Shown in pieces: positions 15,295-23,909 of a DNA stretch of 64,000 nt (the stretch's first letter is position 1; every line of letters begins with the position of its first letter). The notes under the pieces are model-generated. The model was not told where the DNA came from. It was given only the letters and a program-made list of their open reading frames with translations, and searched no databases. The position numbers and the translations under genes are program-made. This DNA is from Halapricum desulfuricans (GTDB lineage: Archaea > Halobacteriota > Halobacteria > Halobacteriales > Haloarculaceae), in NCBI RefSeq assembly GCF_017094465.1, contig NZ_CP064791.1, positions 1,240,001 to 1,304,000 of the forward strand, written 5' to 3'.

Positions 15295-16587
15295 ATGAAA
15301 CACACGCTTCGCTTCCGTGCGTACCTGCCCGACGACGTGGCCAGCGAAGCGTGGCGTCATATCGATATTCTCAGACAGATTCGCAATCACGCTGTCCGAG
15401 ACTACTATAACTCGGACTACAACGACCGGCCATCCGATTACGACCAACACAGCAAACTCAAAGAGTGGACAGACCAGTGGCCGACCTTTGCCGAACCCTC
15501 TCAACACGCCGCACAACAAGCCATCAGCCGGATTCACAGCGATTTGGAAACGCTTCAAGAACGCCGAAACGAAGGCTACGATGTTGGGCGGTTGCGGTGG
15601 CAGGGTGCAGGCGAATTTCGGTCGGTGTCGTACAATCAGTCCAGTCGCTTCAACGTGGATCACAACACGGGCGACGACCGGTTCGTGCGACTCCGACTCG
15701 AAAAGATTGGCTGGTTCAAAATTCGATCAGAACGTGACGTGCCACCAGCAGAGGACATTGACGAGGTTATCCTGAAAAAAGAGACAACGGGTGAGTGGTA
15801 CGTCTCACTGGTGACTACCATAGAAGACACACCAGAGAAACCGCCACTCAGTGAGATTGAACTAGAAGACTGTGTGGGTGTTGACCTTGGCATCACCAGC
15901 TACATCCACACATCCGAAAACCTGTCTGTGGATACGCTTGACCTGTCGGATGAGTACGACTGCTATGCACGCGAGCAGCGAAAACTCGACCGGAAAGAAC
16001 ACGGCTCTGCCAACTGGGAGAGGCAACGCCGGAAAGTAGCCCAAGCGAAACGAAAAATCAAGCGGAGGGTGCGAGACTACCAGCACAAGCTCACGACGTG
16101 GTTGGTCACAGAGTATGACGTCGTGGCCGTCGAAGACTTGAACGTGAAGCCAATGCTGGAAACCACCCAGAACGGCAAAAACAAGCAAGATGCCGCGTGG
16201 TCACGATTTATCGAGCTTCTGGAGTACAAGGCTGACCTACACGGAACGCACGTCGAAAAGGTGAAGCCAGAAGGAACGACGAAAGAGTGCGCTGTGTGTG
16301 GGGTCGAGACAAATAAGCCGATTTGGGTGCGGGAGCACTCCTGTCCTGCGTGTGGGCATACAGACGACCGCGACCTCAACGCAGCGAAGAATATTCTCAG
16401 CCGAGGACTCAAGCAGTTAGGGGCGGGACGCTCCGAATCAACGCCTGTGCAGACTGCGCTCCCTACGTTCACACCTCAGCGAGAGGTTGTGGATGCAAAG
16501 CGCGTCGTTGAAGCAGGAAGCCCCGGGGTCGTACGGAAGACATCGTCTTCCGTGATGACGAGAGACGGAGCCTCTCGAACCACTTGA
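15295..16587 (+). CDS. tnpB: IS200/IS605 family TnpB (RNA-guided endonuclease), solo
   Basis: The 430-residue protein contains an N-terminal helical/WED-like part, then a RuvC domain with the first Asp in CVGVDLGITS, Glu in VAVEDLNVKPM, a zinc ribbon (CAVCG...CPACG) and the final Asp in DDRDLNAAKNI. All catalytic positions are present, so it should be an active omega-RNA-guided nuclease. No tnpA is nearby, as in IS1341-type solo elements. The AbrB gene lies 5 bases upstream. The C-terminal tail after the RuvC-III motif overlaps a strongly folded DNA segment that may encode the guide-RNA scaffold. The element sits between tyrS and a truncated small gene. Confidence 0.93.
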   Translation: MKHTLRFRAYLPDDVASEAWRHIDILRQIRNHAVRDYYNSDYNDRPSDYDQHSKLKEWTDQWPTFAEPSQHAAQQAISRIHSDLETLQERRNEGYDVGRLRWQGAGEFRSVSYNQSSRFNVDHNTGDDRFVRLRLEKIGWFKIRSERDVPPAEDIDEVILKKETTGEWYVSLVTTIEDTPEKPPLSEIELEDCVGVDLGITSYIHTSENLSVDTLDLSDEYDCYAREQRKLDRKEHGSANWERQRRKVAQAKRKIKRRVRDYQHKLTTWLVTEYDVVAVEDLNVKPMLETTQNGKNKQDAAWSRFIELLEYKADLHGTHVEKVKPEGTTKECAVCGVETNKPIWVREHSCPACGHTDDRDLNAAKNILSRGLKQLGAGRSESTPVQTALPTFTPQREVVDAKRVVEAGSPGVVRKTSSSVMTRDGASRTT

Positions 16588-16600
16588 CCCCGGGGTGGGT
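16515..16600 (+). ncRNA. Candidate omega-RNA (reRNA) scaffold at the tnpB 3' end
   Basis: Within the last codons of tnpB the DNA can fold into stacked hairpins. ACGGAAGAC pairs with GTCTTCCGT around an ATC loop (about 16533-16553), GAGAG pairs with CTCTC (about 16561-16577), and an outer GCCCCGGGGTC / GACCCCGGGGT pair closes them. TnpB guide RNAs are processed from exactly this position, with the guide taken from the sequence past the element's right end (about 16597 onward). The boundaries are inferred. Confidence 0.5.
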
Positions 16601-16889
16601 TCACGTCTGCGAGAGCGACTGGGAGCTGATCGAGGAGCTCGTGCTGGACGTGGGAGTTCTGCCGCTCTCGCGGTGTAACGCCGCACGGGCGAGCTTCGAC
16701 CTTCGGGCTGACTTCGAGGCGCTGTTGAACGATGTCCGAGACGAGCCCGACCAGCAGCCGCTGGAGGCGGAGATGCTATCGGCTGCCGAGGACGCGATTC
16801 GGGCGTACAAGCGCGGCGAAAACGTCGGTACTCAGCGACTCGTCCAGGCCCGGATCGTCAAGTGGGCGCTTGCGGAACTCGACGACTAG
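16584..16889 (+). CDS. Small hypothetical protein, probably truncated at its 5' end by the TnpB element
   Basis: The open frame has only a TTG at 16584, inside the element's right-end repeat. The convincing part begins at WVHVCESDWELIEEL (about 16597) and runs about 97 residues to VKWALAELDD. Composition is haloarchaeal. Joining the bases left of 15101 to those right of 16596 restores an in-frame GTG start (15070, MERAQAEQGD) before WVHV, which suggests one gene split by insertion. No family is recognised. Confidence 0.45.
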   Translation: MTPGWVHVCESDWELIEELVLDVGVLPLSRCNAARASFDLRADFEALLNDVRDEPDQQPLEAEMLSAAEDAIRAYKRGENVGTQRLVQARIVKWALAELDD

Positions 16890-16968
16890 GGACGTGCATC
16901 GGCTGCTCAGTCCTATCAGACACATTACTATTGGAAAAAAGCTTGTAGGTTGCCACCGAAAGGCATGT

Positions 16969-17982
16969 ATGGACGCAATTGTCCTCGCTGGCGGGTTCGC
17001 GACCAGGCTCTGGCCGATCACGCGCAACCGTCCGAAGATGTTTCTCCCGATTGGGGAAACGACGGTCATCGATCGGATATTCAGGGAACTCGAAGACGAC
17101 GACCGCATCGATGACGTGTACGTCTCGACGAACGAGGAGTTCGCGGACGTCTTCAGGAAGCACCTGGAGGAGTCGCCCTTCGAGAAGCCGCGGTTGTCGG
17201 TCGAAGAGGCCCGCGAGGAAGACGAGAAGTTCGGCGTCGTCGGCGCGCTCGGCGAGCTGGTCGAGCGTGAGGGAATCGACAGCGATACGCTCGTGATCGC
17301 GGGCGACAACCTCATCAGCTTCTCGCTGTCGGAGTTCATCGACACGTTCGAGGACAACGACGCGACGACGATCGCCGCCTACGACGTCGGGAACCTCGAG
17401 CGGGCGACCCAGTACGGCGTGATCGACGTCGAGGACGACCGCGTCGTCGCCTTCGAGGAAAAGCCCGACGACCCGCCGAGCACGCTCGTCTCGATCGCCT
17501 GCTACGCGTTCCCTGCGAACGCGATCGGGCTGTTCGAGACGTACCTCTCGGGGGAGAACAACCCCGACGAACCCGGCTGGTTCATCCAGTGGCTGCTCGA
17601 ACGCAGCCCCGTCTACGCTTACACCTTCGAGGACGCGTGGTTCGATATCGGGACGCCCGACGCGTATCTCGACACCGTCGAGTGGTACCTCGACGGCGGA
17701 ACGCTCGTCCACCCATCGGCGACCGTCGAGAACAGCGATCTGGGGCAGAACGTCCACGTCATGGAGGGTGCGGAGGTGATCGACGCCTCGCTCGAACGGG
17801 CGGTCGTCTTCCCGAACGCGCGGATCAAGGACTGTCGGATCTACTCATCGATCATCGACGAGAACACCGAACTGGAGGAAGTCAACCTCTCGGAGGCACA
17901 GATCGGCGCACATACCTCGCTCGCACAGCAGCAGTCGCCGCCGGCCGAGTGGATCTGGGAACAGAACCGGGATTCGGAGTGA
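16969..17982 (+). CDS. Sugar nucleotidyltransferase (glucose-1-phosphate thymidylyl/uridylyl type)
   Basis: The 337-residue protein starts with the signature AIVLAGGFATRLWPITRNRPKMFLPIG (described here in two parts: LAGGFATRLWP and NRPKMFLPIG), the NTP-binding loop of RmlA/GlmU-like pyrophosphorylases. A metal Asp lies in VIAGDNLI, and the C-terminus from about residue 245 is a left-handed beta-helix-like repeat region (PSATVENSDLGQNVHVMEGA). It makes an NDP-sugar from sugar-1-phosphate. A tight gap of 6 bases to the next gene suggests an operon. Several glycosyltransferases in the window could use its product. Confidence 0.87.
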   Translation: MDAIVLAGGFATRLWPITRNRPKMFLPIGETTVIDRIFRELEDDDRIDDVYVSTNEEFADVFRKHLEESPFEKPRLSVEEAREEDEKFGVVGALGELVEREGIDSDTLVIAGDNLISFSLSEFIDTFEDNDATTIAAYDVGNLERATQYGVIDVEDDRVVAFEEKPDDPPSTLVSIACYAFPANAIGLFETYLSGENNPDEPGWFIQWLLERSPVYAYTFEDAWFDIGTPDAYLDTVEWYLDGGTLVHPSATVENSDLGQNVHVMEGAEVIDASLERAVVFPNARIKDCRIYSSIIDENTELEEVNLSEAQIGAHTSLAQQQSPPAEWIWEQNRDSE

Positions 17983-17988
17983 CGACCG

Positions 17989-18369
17989 ATGAGCGAGTCC
18001 GATTCCACCGACGACGATCCGCGGATGGCCTTCGACGTTGAGGTGAGGGCCGACCGAACGATCCTGACGATCGAGGCAGTGCGCGACGCGGCCGTCATCG
18101 TCCGCTCCGAAGCGGGCGAGCGGATCTATCTCCCGCCCGAGGAGTTCGACACGGAGTCGAAGACGACCAGCCCCTACAGTACGAGCCCGTACAGTGCAAC
18201 GTCAGAGACCGAAGACGACGCGGACGCAGACGACGATATGCCGTCACCGTACAGCAAGACCACGGACGACGCGCCCGCCGACGGTCCGGAATACGGCCGA
18301 ACCCGCACGCCCCAGGGCATCCGGATCGTCCATCCTGATCCGGTGACGGACGTTCGCATCGTTCGGTAA
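17989..18369 (+). CDS. Conserved haloarchaeal protein with SPY-rich linker, unknown function
   Basis: This 126-residue acidic protein has a short N-terminal beta-rich domain (VEVRADRTILTIEAVRDAAV, then SEAGERIYLPPEEF), a low-complexity linker with repeated SPYS motifs (about residues 60-90) and a C-terminal GIRIVHPDPVTDVRIVR segment. The ends look conserved and the middle is disordered. I do not know its function. It is 6 bases downstream of the nucleotidyltransferase gene and faces the GT4 gene tail to tail. Confidence 0.65.
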   Translation: MSESDSTDDDPRMAFDVEVRADRTILTIEAVRDAAVIVRSEAGERIYLPPEEFDTESKTTSPYSTSPYSATSETEDDADADDDMPSPYSKTTDDAPADGPEYGRTRTPQGIRIVHPDPVTDVRIVR

Positions 18370-18405
18370 CGAGTGGGACCGCCCAGTGACGGCTGGCTGA
18401 CTCCG

Positions 18406-19461
18406 CTACGCCTCCTCGAGAATCTCCCGGTAGAACGCCTCGTGGTCGTCGGCGACGTCGCCCCAGGTTCGCGTCTCGTACTCGATCGGGCCATCCATCG
18501 CGAGTCCGCGCTGGATCCCGCCCGCGACCGCTCGCGAGTCGGGCGTCACCTGGACAAGCACGTCATCAGGGAGGATCTCGGCGGCCCCGCAGTCGGTCGT
18601 GACGACCCGGGTGTCGACTGAGAGGGCCTCGACGATCGTGATTCCGAACGGCTCCGCCAGCGACGGCGAGACGAACAGGTCCGCACTGGCGTAGTAGTCG
18701 GCCAGTTCCTCCTCCGGGACGTACCCGACGAACTGGACCTGGTCTTCGATGTCCAGCGCGTCGGCGAAGCGTTTGAGCTGATCGGTCAAGTGCCCGGTCC
18801 CACCGACGACGAGCGTGATGTCCTCGCGACTGAGACGCTCGACTGCGGCCAGTAGATACGACAGCCCCTTCTGGTGGGTGTGTCGCCCGACGAAAAACAG
18901 CATCTCCCCGTCGATGCCCAGTTCGGCCTTGACGTCTCGGCCGGTCGGCGTCACCGACGGGAAGCCGTTGTGGATGACGTGTGCGTCCCCGCCGTGGTGC
19001 TCGGCGATCCGCTCGCGGGTGACGTTGCTCACAGTGAGTAGGTGATCGGCCTCGTCGACGATCCGTTGTTCGGCCTCGAGTTCCTGCGGTGGCGGGTCGA
19101 GGTTGCGCTCGATCGACAGCGAGTGAAACGTCGTTACCCAGGGGATGTCGTGTGCCTGCTGGGCGCTCGCGCCGGGTCGGTAGCCGAACCAGTCGTTCGT
19201 GTGGACGATGTCCGCGTCGCTCGCCAGCCGGACGAACTCTTCTTCCATCTGGTGGACCCGAGTGATGAGATCACCGGAGCCGGTCTCGATGCCGTGGACG
19301 TTCTCCCGATCGCCGGGGTCGAACTCCGCGGGCAACGCGATCTGCATATCGACGGTCTCGCGGCCCTCGAAGACCTCAAATAACTCGGCGATTGCGGTGT
19401 CCAGCCCGCCGGTAATCTTCGGGGGGAATCCCCAGCCCAGGTGTAGCACTGTCGGGGCCAT
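18406..19461 (-). CDS. GT4 family glycosyltransferase (glycogen-synthase-like)
   Basis: The 351-residue GT-B enzyme has an N-terminal loop GWGFPPKITGGLD (like the KxGGL loop of glycogen synthases), a linker near residue 170, and the C-terminal donor site with FVGRHTHQKGL and SLAEPFGITIVEAL (the E-x7-E motif, about residues 275-290). It transfers a sugar from an NDP-sugar with retention. The donor and acceptor are not evident. It is convergent with the nucleotidyltransferase pair and has its own 120-base upstream region. Confidence 0.87.
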   Translation of the reverse strand: MAPTVLHLGWGFPPKITGGLDTAIAELFEVFEGRETVDMQIALPAEFDPGDRENVHGIETGSGDLITRVHQMEEEFVRLASDADIVHTNDWFGYRPGASAQQAHDIPWVTTFHSLSIERNLDPPPQELEAEQRIVDEADHLLTVSNVTRERIAEHHGGDAHVIHNGFPSVTPTGRDVKAELGIDGEMLFFVGRHTHQKGLSYLLAAVERLSREDITLVVGGTGHLTDQLKRFADALDIEDQVQFVGYVPEEELADYYASADLFVSPSLAEPFGITIVEALSVDTRVVTTDCGAAEILPDDVLVQVTPDSRAVAGGIQRGLAMDGPIEYETRTWGDVADDHEAFYREILEEA

Positions 19462-19582
19462 ACGTCGTCACCGCCTCACCACTGAGGATGTGATGTGCAT
19501 ACGTGTCAAGATGTGTGGGGCCCGGTTAAGACTAGCGGCGCAAAACAGGCAATACGAAATCGAGATCCCGGTACCTCTCGCC

Positions 19583-20644
19583 CTATTCGCCGATCAGGAG
19601 ATCGACGTCAGCGTGATCTTCGAGCAGTTTTTCCATGCGATCGACCGTTTCCGGGTTCCGAGTCGGGCCGCTCTGGAGGACGTCTTCGGCACGGTCGATC
19701 GCCATGCGAGTATCGGACTGCAACAGCAACACGGGGACGCCGCGCTTCTCGGCCTCGCCGAGAACGGCACCGGTCGGGCGGAAGCCGCCCCCGAGGATGA
19801 TGCACTTGATGCCGGACGCCTGCAGCGCCGCGGTGACGATCTCCGAGCGGTCGCCGCCGGTGATCATCGCGGCGTTCTGGGTGCGCCGGAACTGCGTGAG
19901 CGCGCCCTCGGCGGACATCGCGCCGACGGAGAACCGCTCGATGAACACGTCCGTCGAGACGTCGGTCGTCAGCACTTCCGCGCCGAGGCGCTCGGCGAGT
20001 TCGCCGACGGTCATCCCGGCCAGTTCCTTGACGCGAGGCATGACGCCCAACACGTCGATCCCGCGGCTCTCCAGGAACGGGACCACGTCGGTCGTCAACT
20101 GGTCGAGTTCGCTGTCCGGCACGGCGTTGAACAGCACGCCGGCGAAGTTGTCACCGATCTGCTCGGCCGCGGCGATAATCTCGTCGACATCGTCGGCCTC
20201 GTCGTAGCGGGACAGCAACACGACGTTCGCGCCGATCATCTCTGCGATCTCGGGATCGGTGAGATCGACGATCCCACCGGTCGAGAGGCGATCGGTCCCC
20301 TCGACGACCATCAGGTCGCGATCCTCGGCCAGTTTCTCGTAGTTCTCGAGGACGCGCTCGCGAAGCTCCTCGGGCTGCTCTCGCCCGCGGATGGCCTCCT
20401 CGATGAACGTCGGCGTGTAGACGATCGGTTCGAGTTCGTGCATCTCGGCATCGAGGTCCAGCAACTCGCGCGCGAGCATCGGGTCCTCGTCGCGGGTCTT
20501 GCCGGTCGCGCTCTGCAGGCGCGTGCCTTTGGGCTTCATGTAACCGACGCTGTGGCCCGCTGCCTTGGCTAGCTGGGCGATTCCGAGGCTGACGGCCGTC
20601 TTGCCGGTCGCCGCTTCCGTGGAGGTGACAACTATTGGGTCCAT
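19583..20644 (-). CDS. DRTGG-domain phosphotransacetylase-family protein (BioD-like N-terminus)
   Basis: The 353-residue protein has a P-loop near its start (STEAATGKTAVSLG), a BioD-like NTPase domain to about residue 210, then a DRTGG domain (about 220-340; TGGDRSEIVTAALQASGIKCIILGGG). This combination occurs next to acyl-CoA ligases and phosphotransacetylases and is thought to be regulatory. The actual transacetylase catalytic domain is absent. It lies 52 bases after the ADP-forming acetate-CoA ligase gene on the same strand, consistent with a shared role in acetate/acetyl-CoA metabolism. Confidence 0.82.
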   Translation of the reverse strand: MDPIVVTSTEAATGKTAVSLGIAQLAKAAGHSVGYMKPKGTRLQSATGKTRDEDPMLARELLDLDAEMHELEPIVYTPTFIEEAIRGREQPEELRERVLENYEKLAEDRDLMVVEGTDRLSTGGIVDLTDPEIAEMIGANVVLLSRYDEADDVDEIIAAAEQIGDNFAGVLFNAVPDSELDQLTTDVVPFLESRGIDVLGVMPRVKELAGMTVGELAERLGAEVLTTDVSTDVFIERFSVGAMSAEGALTQFRRTQNAAMITGGDRSEIVTAALQASGIKCIILGGGFRPTGAVLGEAEKRGVPVLLLQSDTRMAIDRAEDVLQSGPTRNPETVDRMEKLLEDHADVDLLIGE

Positions 20645-20696
20645 AATGTAATCCGTGTGTGTGAATCGTTATAGTTCTTCGTCTATCTGTAACTCA

Positions 20697-22790
20697 TTAT
20701 AGCTCTTCGTGGTCGATCGTCGCGCGGATGTCGACGGCCTCGACGCCGTCGGGTGTCGCGACCAGCGGATTGATATCCAGCTCCAGGATCTGTGGGAAGT
20801 CTGTCACGAGCTGTGAGATCCGCTGGATCGTCTCGATGACGCCGTTCTCGTCGACGGGGTCCCGACCGCGGGCCCCGCGCAGCAGCGGTGCCGAGTCGAT
20901 CTCGTCGATCATATCGCTGGCTTCGTCCTCGCTGACAGGCGCGACCCGGAAGGTCGCGTCCTCCAGGACTTCGACGAAGATTCCGCCGAGACCGAACATG
21001 ACGAGCGGTCCGAACTGCGGGTCGCGGTTCATCCCGACGATCGTCTCCGTACCGGCGTCGAGATCCGCCATCTCCTGGACCTGTACGCCCAGGATATTGG
21101 CGTCGGGCTGATAGTTGCGCGCCCGGCTGATGATGTCGTCGTAGGTCGATGCGACCTCCTCTACGGCGACGTTGACCTCGACGCCACCGATGTCGGACTT
21201 GTGGAGGATGTCCGGGCTGACGATCTTCATGACGACGTTGCCCTCGATCTCCTTGGCGGCCTCGACGGCAGCCTGCTTGTCCGTGACGATAGCGCTGTCT
21301 GGCGTGGGGATTCCGTAGGCGTCGAGCAGATCCATCGCCTCGATGCCGAGTTTGTTCGTCTCGCGCTCTTTGGTCCGTTCGAGGATCTCGCGAGCGCGTT
21401 CGCGGTCGACGTCGAAGTCGGAGGCAACACCGTAGTCGGTCGTCTTGATCTCGCTGTACTCCCGCAGTGCGTCGAGGCTCTTGACGCCGCGAGCGGGATC
21501 GAAATAGGTCGGGACGCCGACCTCGTCGATGATGTCTTTGGCGTTGCGAGCAGTTTCGCCACCCATCAGGCTGGCGGCGATCGGGGCGCCGTACTCCTGC
21601 TGTTTCTCGGCGATGACCTCCGCGAGATCCCGGAAGTCGATCGACTGGGGTGAAGCAACGACGATCGCCGAACCGACATTCGGGTCCTCGAGCACGATGT
21701 CGAGCGCCTGCTCGTACCGGTCGGCCGGCGCGTCACCGAGCACGTCCACGGGGTTGAAGATGTTGGCCTCTTCGGGCATCGACTCCTCGAGGGATTCGAG
21801 GGTCTCGTCGGTGAACGATGCCATCTGCAGACCCGAATCGCCAACCGCGTCGGTCGACATCACGCCCGGACCGCCGGCGTTGGTCACGATGGCGATTTCG
21901 TCGTTGTCGGGCAGGGGCTGGCCCTCCAGGATCGAGGCGTAATCGAACAGCTCCTGGACGCTTTCGGCACGGATGACGCCCGCCTGCTGGAGACCCGCCT
22001 CGTAGGCGCGTTCGCTGCCGGCGATCGCACCGGTGTGAGAGGACGCAGCCGAAGCGCCGGCTTCGGTGCGGCCGGACTTGACGACGACGATCGGCGTGTC
22101 CTGTGTCACCTTGCGGGCGGACTCGATGAACTCCCGGCCGTTCTCGATGTCCTCCAGATAGCCGAGAATGACATCGGTACTGGAATCGTCTCCCCAGTGC
22201 TCGATGAAATCGCCCTCGTCGAGGACGGCCTTGTTACCGAGCGAGACGACGTCTTTAAATCCGATGTTGTGGTCGCTCGACCAGTCGAGAACAGCAGAAA
22301 TGAACGCACCCGACTGGCTCATAAAGGAGATCGAGCCTTCGAGTGCGGACTTGGTGGTGAACGTGGCGTTCATACCGACGGGCGTCGAGATGACGCCGAG
22401 ACAGTTCGGACCGACGAGGTTCATGTCGTACTTCTCGGCGATCTCCTGCATCTCCTGCTCGCGGGCAGCCCCTTCGCTCCCGGACTCGCCGAATCCGGCA
22501 GTGATCACGGCGACGTCCCGGACACCGGCTTCCCCGGCTTCCTCGAGCACGCCGTTGACGATCTGTGGCGGGACGACGACAATAGCGAGGTCGATCCCGG
22601 CAACATCAGTGATACTATCGTAGGCTTCGAGACCGAGTACCTTGTCGGCGTTCGGGTTGATCGGGACGACATCGCCTTCGTATCCATCAAGAAGGTTCTC
22701 CATCACGGAGCGTCCGACGGCCCCTTCGCTCTCTGTCGCACCGATCACGGCCACACGTTCCGGTGAAAACAGCGTTTCTAGGTTACCCAT
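20697..22790 (-). CDS. acd: Acetate-CoA ligase (ADP-forming), fused alpha-beta subunits
   Basis: The 697-residue chain joins the alpha part (CoA-binding Rossmann domain, GATESEGAVGRSVMENL near residue 17; succinyl-CoA-ligase-like middle with the conserved catalytic-type His in ASSHTGAIAGSE, about residue 250) to the beta ATP-grasp part (from about residue 475; EGNVVMKIVSPDILHKSDIGG written across two strands). It converts acetyl-CoA, ADP and Pi to acetate, ATP and CoA, the archaeal route of acetate formation with energy capture. The fused form is typical of haloarchaea. A DRTGG gene follows it. Confidence 0.93.
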   Translation of the reverse strand: MGNLETLFSPERVAVIGATESEGAVGRSVMENLLDGYEGDVVPINPNADKVLGLEAYDSITDVAGIDLAIVVVPPQIVNGVLEEAGEAGVRDVAVITAGFGESGSEGAAREQEMQEIAEKYDMNLVGPNCLGVISTPVGMNATFTTKSALEGSISFMSQSGAFISAVLDWSSDHNIGFKDVVSLGNKAVLDEGDFIEHWGDDSSTDVILGYLEDIENGREFIESARKVTQDTPIVVVKSGRTEAGASAASSHTGAIAGSERAYEAGLQQAGVIRAESVQELFDYASILEGQPLPDNDEIAIVTNAGGPGVMSTDAVGDSGLQMASFTDETLESLEESMPEEANIFNPVDVLGDAPADRYEQALDIVLEDPNVGSAIVVASPQSIDFRDLAEVIAEKQQEYGAPIAASLMGGETARNAKDIIDEVGVPTYFDPARGVKSLDALREYSEIKTTDYGVASDFDVDRERAREILERTKERETNKLGIEAMDLLDAYGIPTPDSAIVTDKQAAVEAAKEIEGNVVMKIVSPDILHKSDIGGVEVNVAVEEVASTYDDIISRARNYQPDANILGVQVQEMADLDAGTETIVGMNRDPQFGPLVMFGLGGIFVEVLEDATFRVAPVSEDEASDMIDEIDSAPLLRGARGRDPVDENGVIETIQRISQLVTDFPQILELDINPLVATPDGVEAVDIRATIDHEEL

Positions 22791-23099
22791 CGTATCATCG
22801 AAAGTTTGGGGTGCCCCCGGAAATACTTACCTCATTGGCGGCGCGAATGACAACCTACAACAAACAGATGTAAACGATCGTATTCCATCCATCTTACCTG
22901 ATTTCGACGGATTCACGGAATATTCGACAGTCCGTCACAAAGTATAATACAGTATGCTGACAGTTATCCCGTCGATCGATGACGGTCGGTGGTGGTCATA
23001 ATTGCATACAATCCGCTCTCGGATTACTTCTACTGCTTCAGCGAATGAACGTCAGACGCCGTCGAAATCCTTTTTTCTGTCGACTGAGTTGGTAAGACA
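22791..23099. other. Divergent promoter region between acd and dacZ
   Basis: These 309 bases are clearly more A/T-rich than their surroundings and carry no credible frame. Promoters for both divergent genes must lie here, with A/T-rich stretches near 22820-22850 and 22930-22950. No clear repeat or operator was recognised. Confidence 0.5.
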
Positions 23100-23909
23100 A
23101 TGACCGCTGTCGGAACCTTCCTCGATGCGTTCGCGGACGACGTCGAGGGTATCTGTCTGTTCTCGCCGAGTTCGTCGCTGTACAGCACGTTCGCCGACGC
23201 GGACGAGCCAGTCGTGGTGATCGGGGCCGAAAACACCGTCGACGCCGACGTGTTCGTCGAGCTACCACTGGAGTTTCGGGACCCCACCGAACGAATCCGG
23301 TTCGGCGTCGAGGGTGCGCTCGGACAGGACGAACTCGACGAAGAGATGGAGCTGTTGTGCGTTCTGGGGAGCTTCGGCGACGACATGGACACTGTGATGC
23401 GTGTCCGTGCGGGCGATTTCTCCGACTCGGGTGTCTACGACCTGTTTGCGAACTCGCGGGCCGACCCGTCAGTGGTGCGCAACGTCCTCGAAGTCTCAGT
23501 CGAACTCGGAAAGAAGGGACAGAAGGGCAAGCCGGTCGGGGCACTGTTCGTCGTCGGCGACGCGGGGAAAGTGATGAACAAGTCACGGCCGCTCAGTTAC
23601 AATCCCTTCGAGAAATCGCACGTCCACGTCGGCGACCCGATCGTCAACGTCATGCTCAAGGAGTTCTCGCGGCTCGACGGCGCGTTCGTGATCTCGGACT
23701 CGGGAAAGATCGTCTCCGCCTACCGGTATCTCGAACCCTCCGCCGCAGGCGTGGACATCCCGAAGGGACTGGGAGCCCGACACATGGCCGCTGGGGCGGT
23801 CACCCGCGATACGAACGCTATCGCGATCGTGCTCAGCGAGAGCGACGGACTCGTCCGGGCGTTCAAAAGCGGTGAGCTGATCCTGGAACTCGATCCGGAG
23901 GACTACTGA
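23100..23909 (+). CDS. dacZ: Archaeal diadenylate cyclase DacZ (DisA_N family)
   Basis: The 269-residue protein has a family-specific N-terminal domain and a DAC domain from about residue 125. The catalytic motifs LDGAFVISDSGKI (DGA) and GLGARHMAAGAV (RHxxA) are intact. It should condense two ATP into cyclic di-AMP, which in haloarchaea is essential and linked to osmotic balance. Its stop overlaps the mscS ATG (TGATG), so a mechanosensitive channel is translated directly after it. Confidence 0.9.
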   Translation: MTAVGTFLDAFADDVEGICLFSPSSSLYSTFADADEPVVVIGAENTVDADVFVELPLEFRDPTERIRFGVEGALGQDELDEEMELLCVLGSFGDDMDTVMRVRAGDFSDSGVYDLFANSRADPSVVRNVLEVSVELGKKGQKGKPVGALFVVGDAGKVMNKSRPLSYNPFEKSHVHVGDPIVNVMLKEFSRLDGAFVISDSGKIVSAYRYLEPSAAGVDIPKGLGARHMAAGAVTRDTNAIAIVLSESDGLVRAFKSGELILELDPEDY

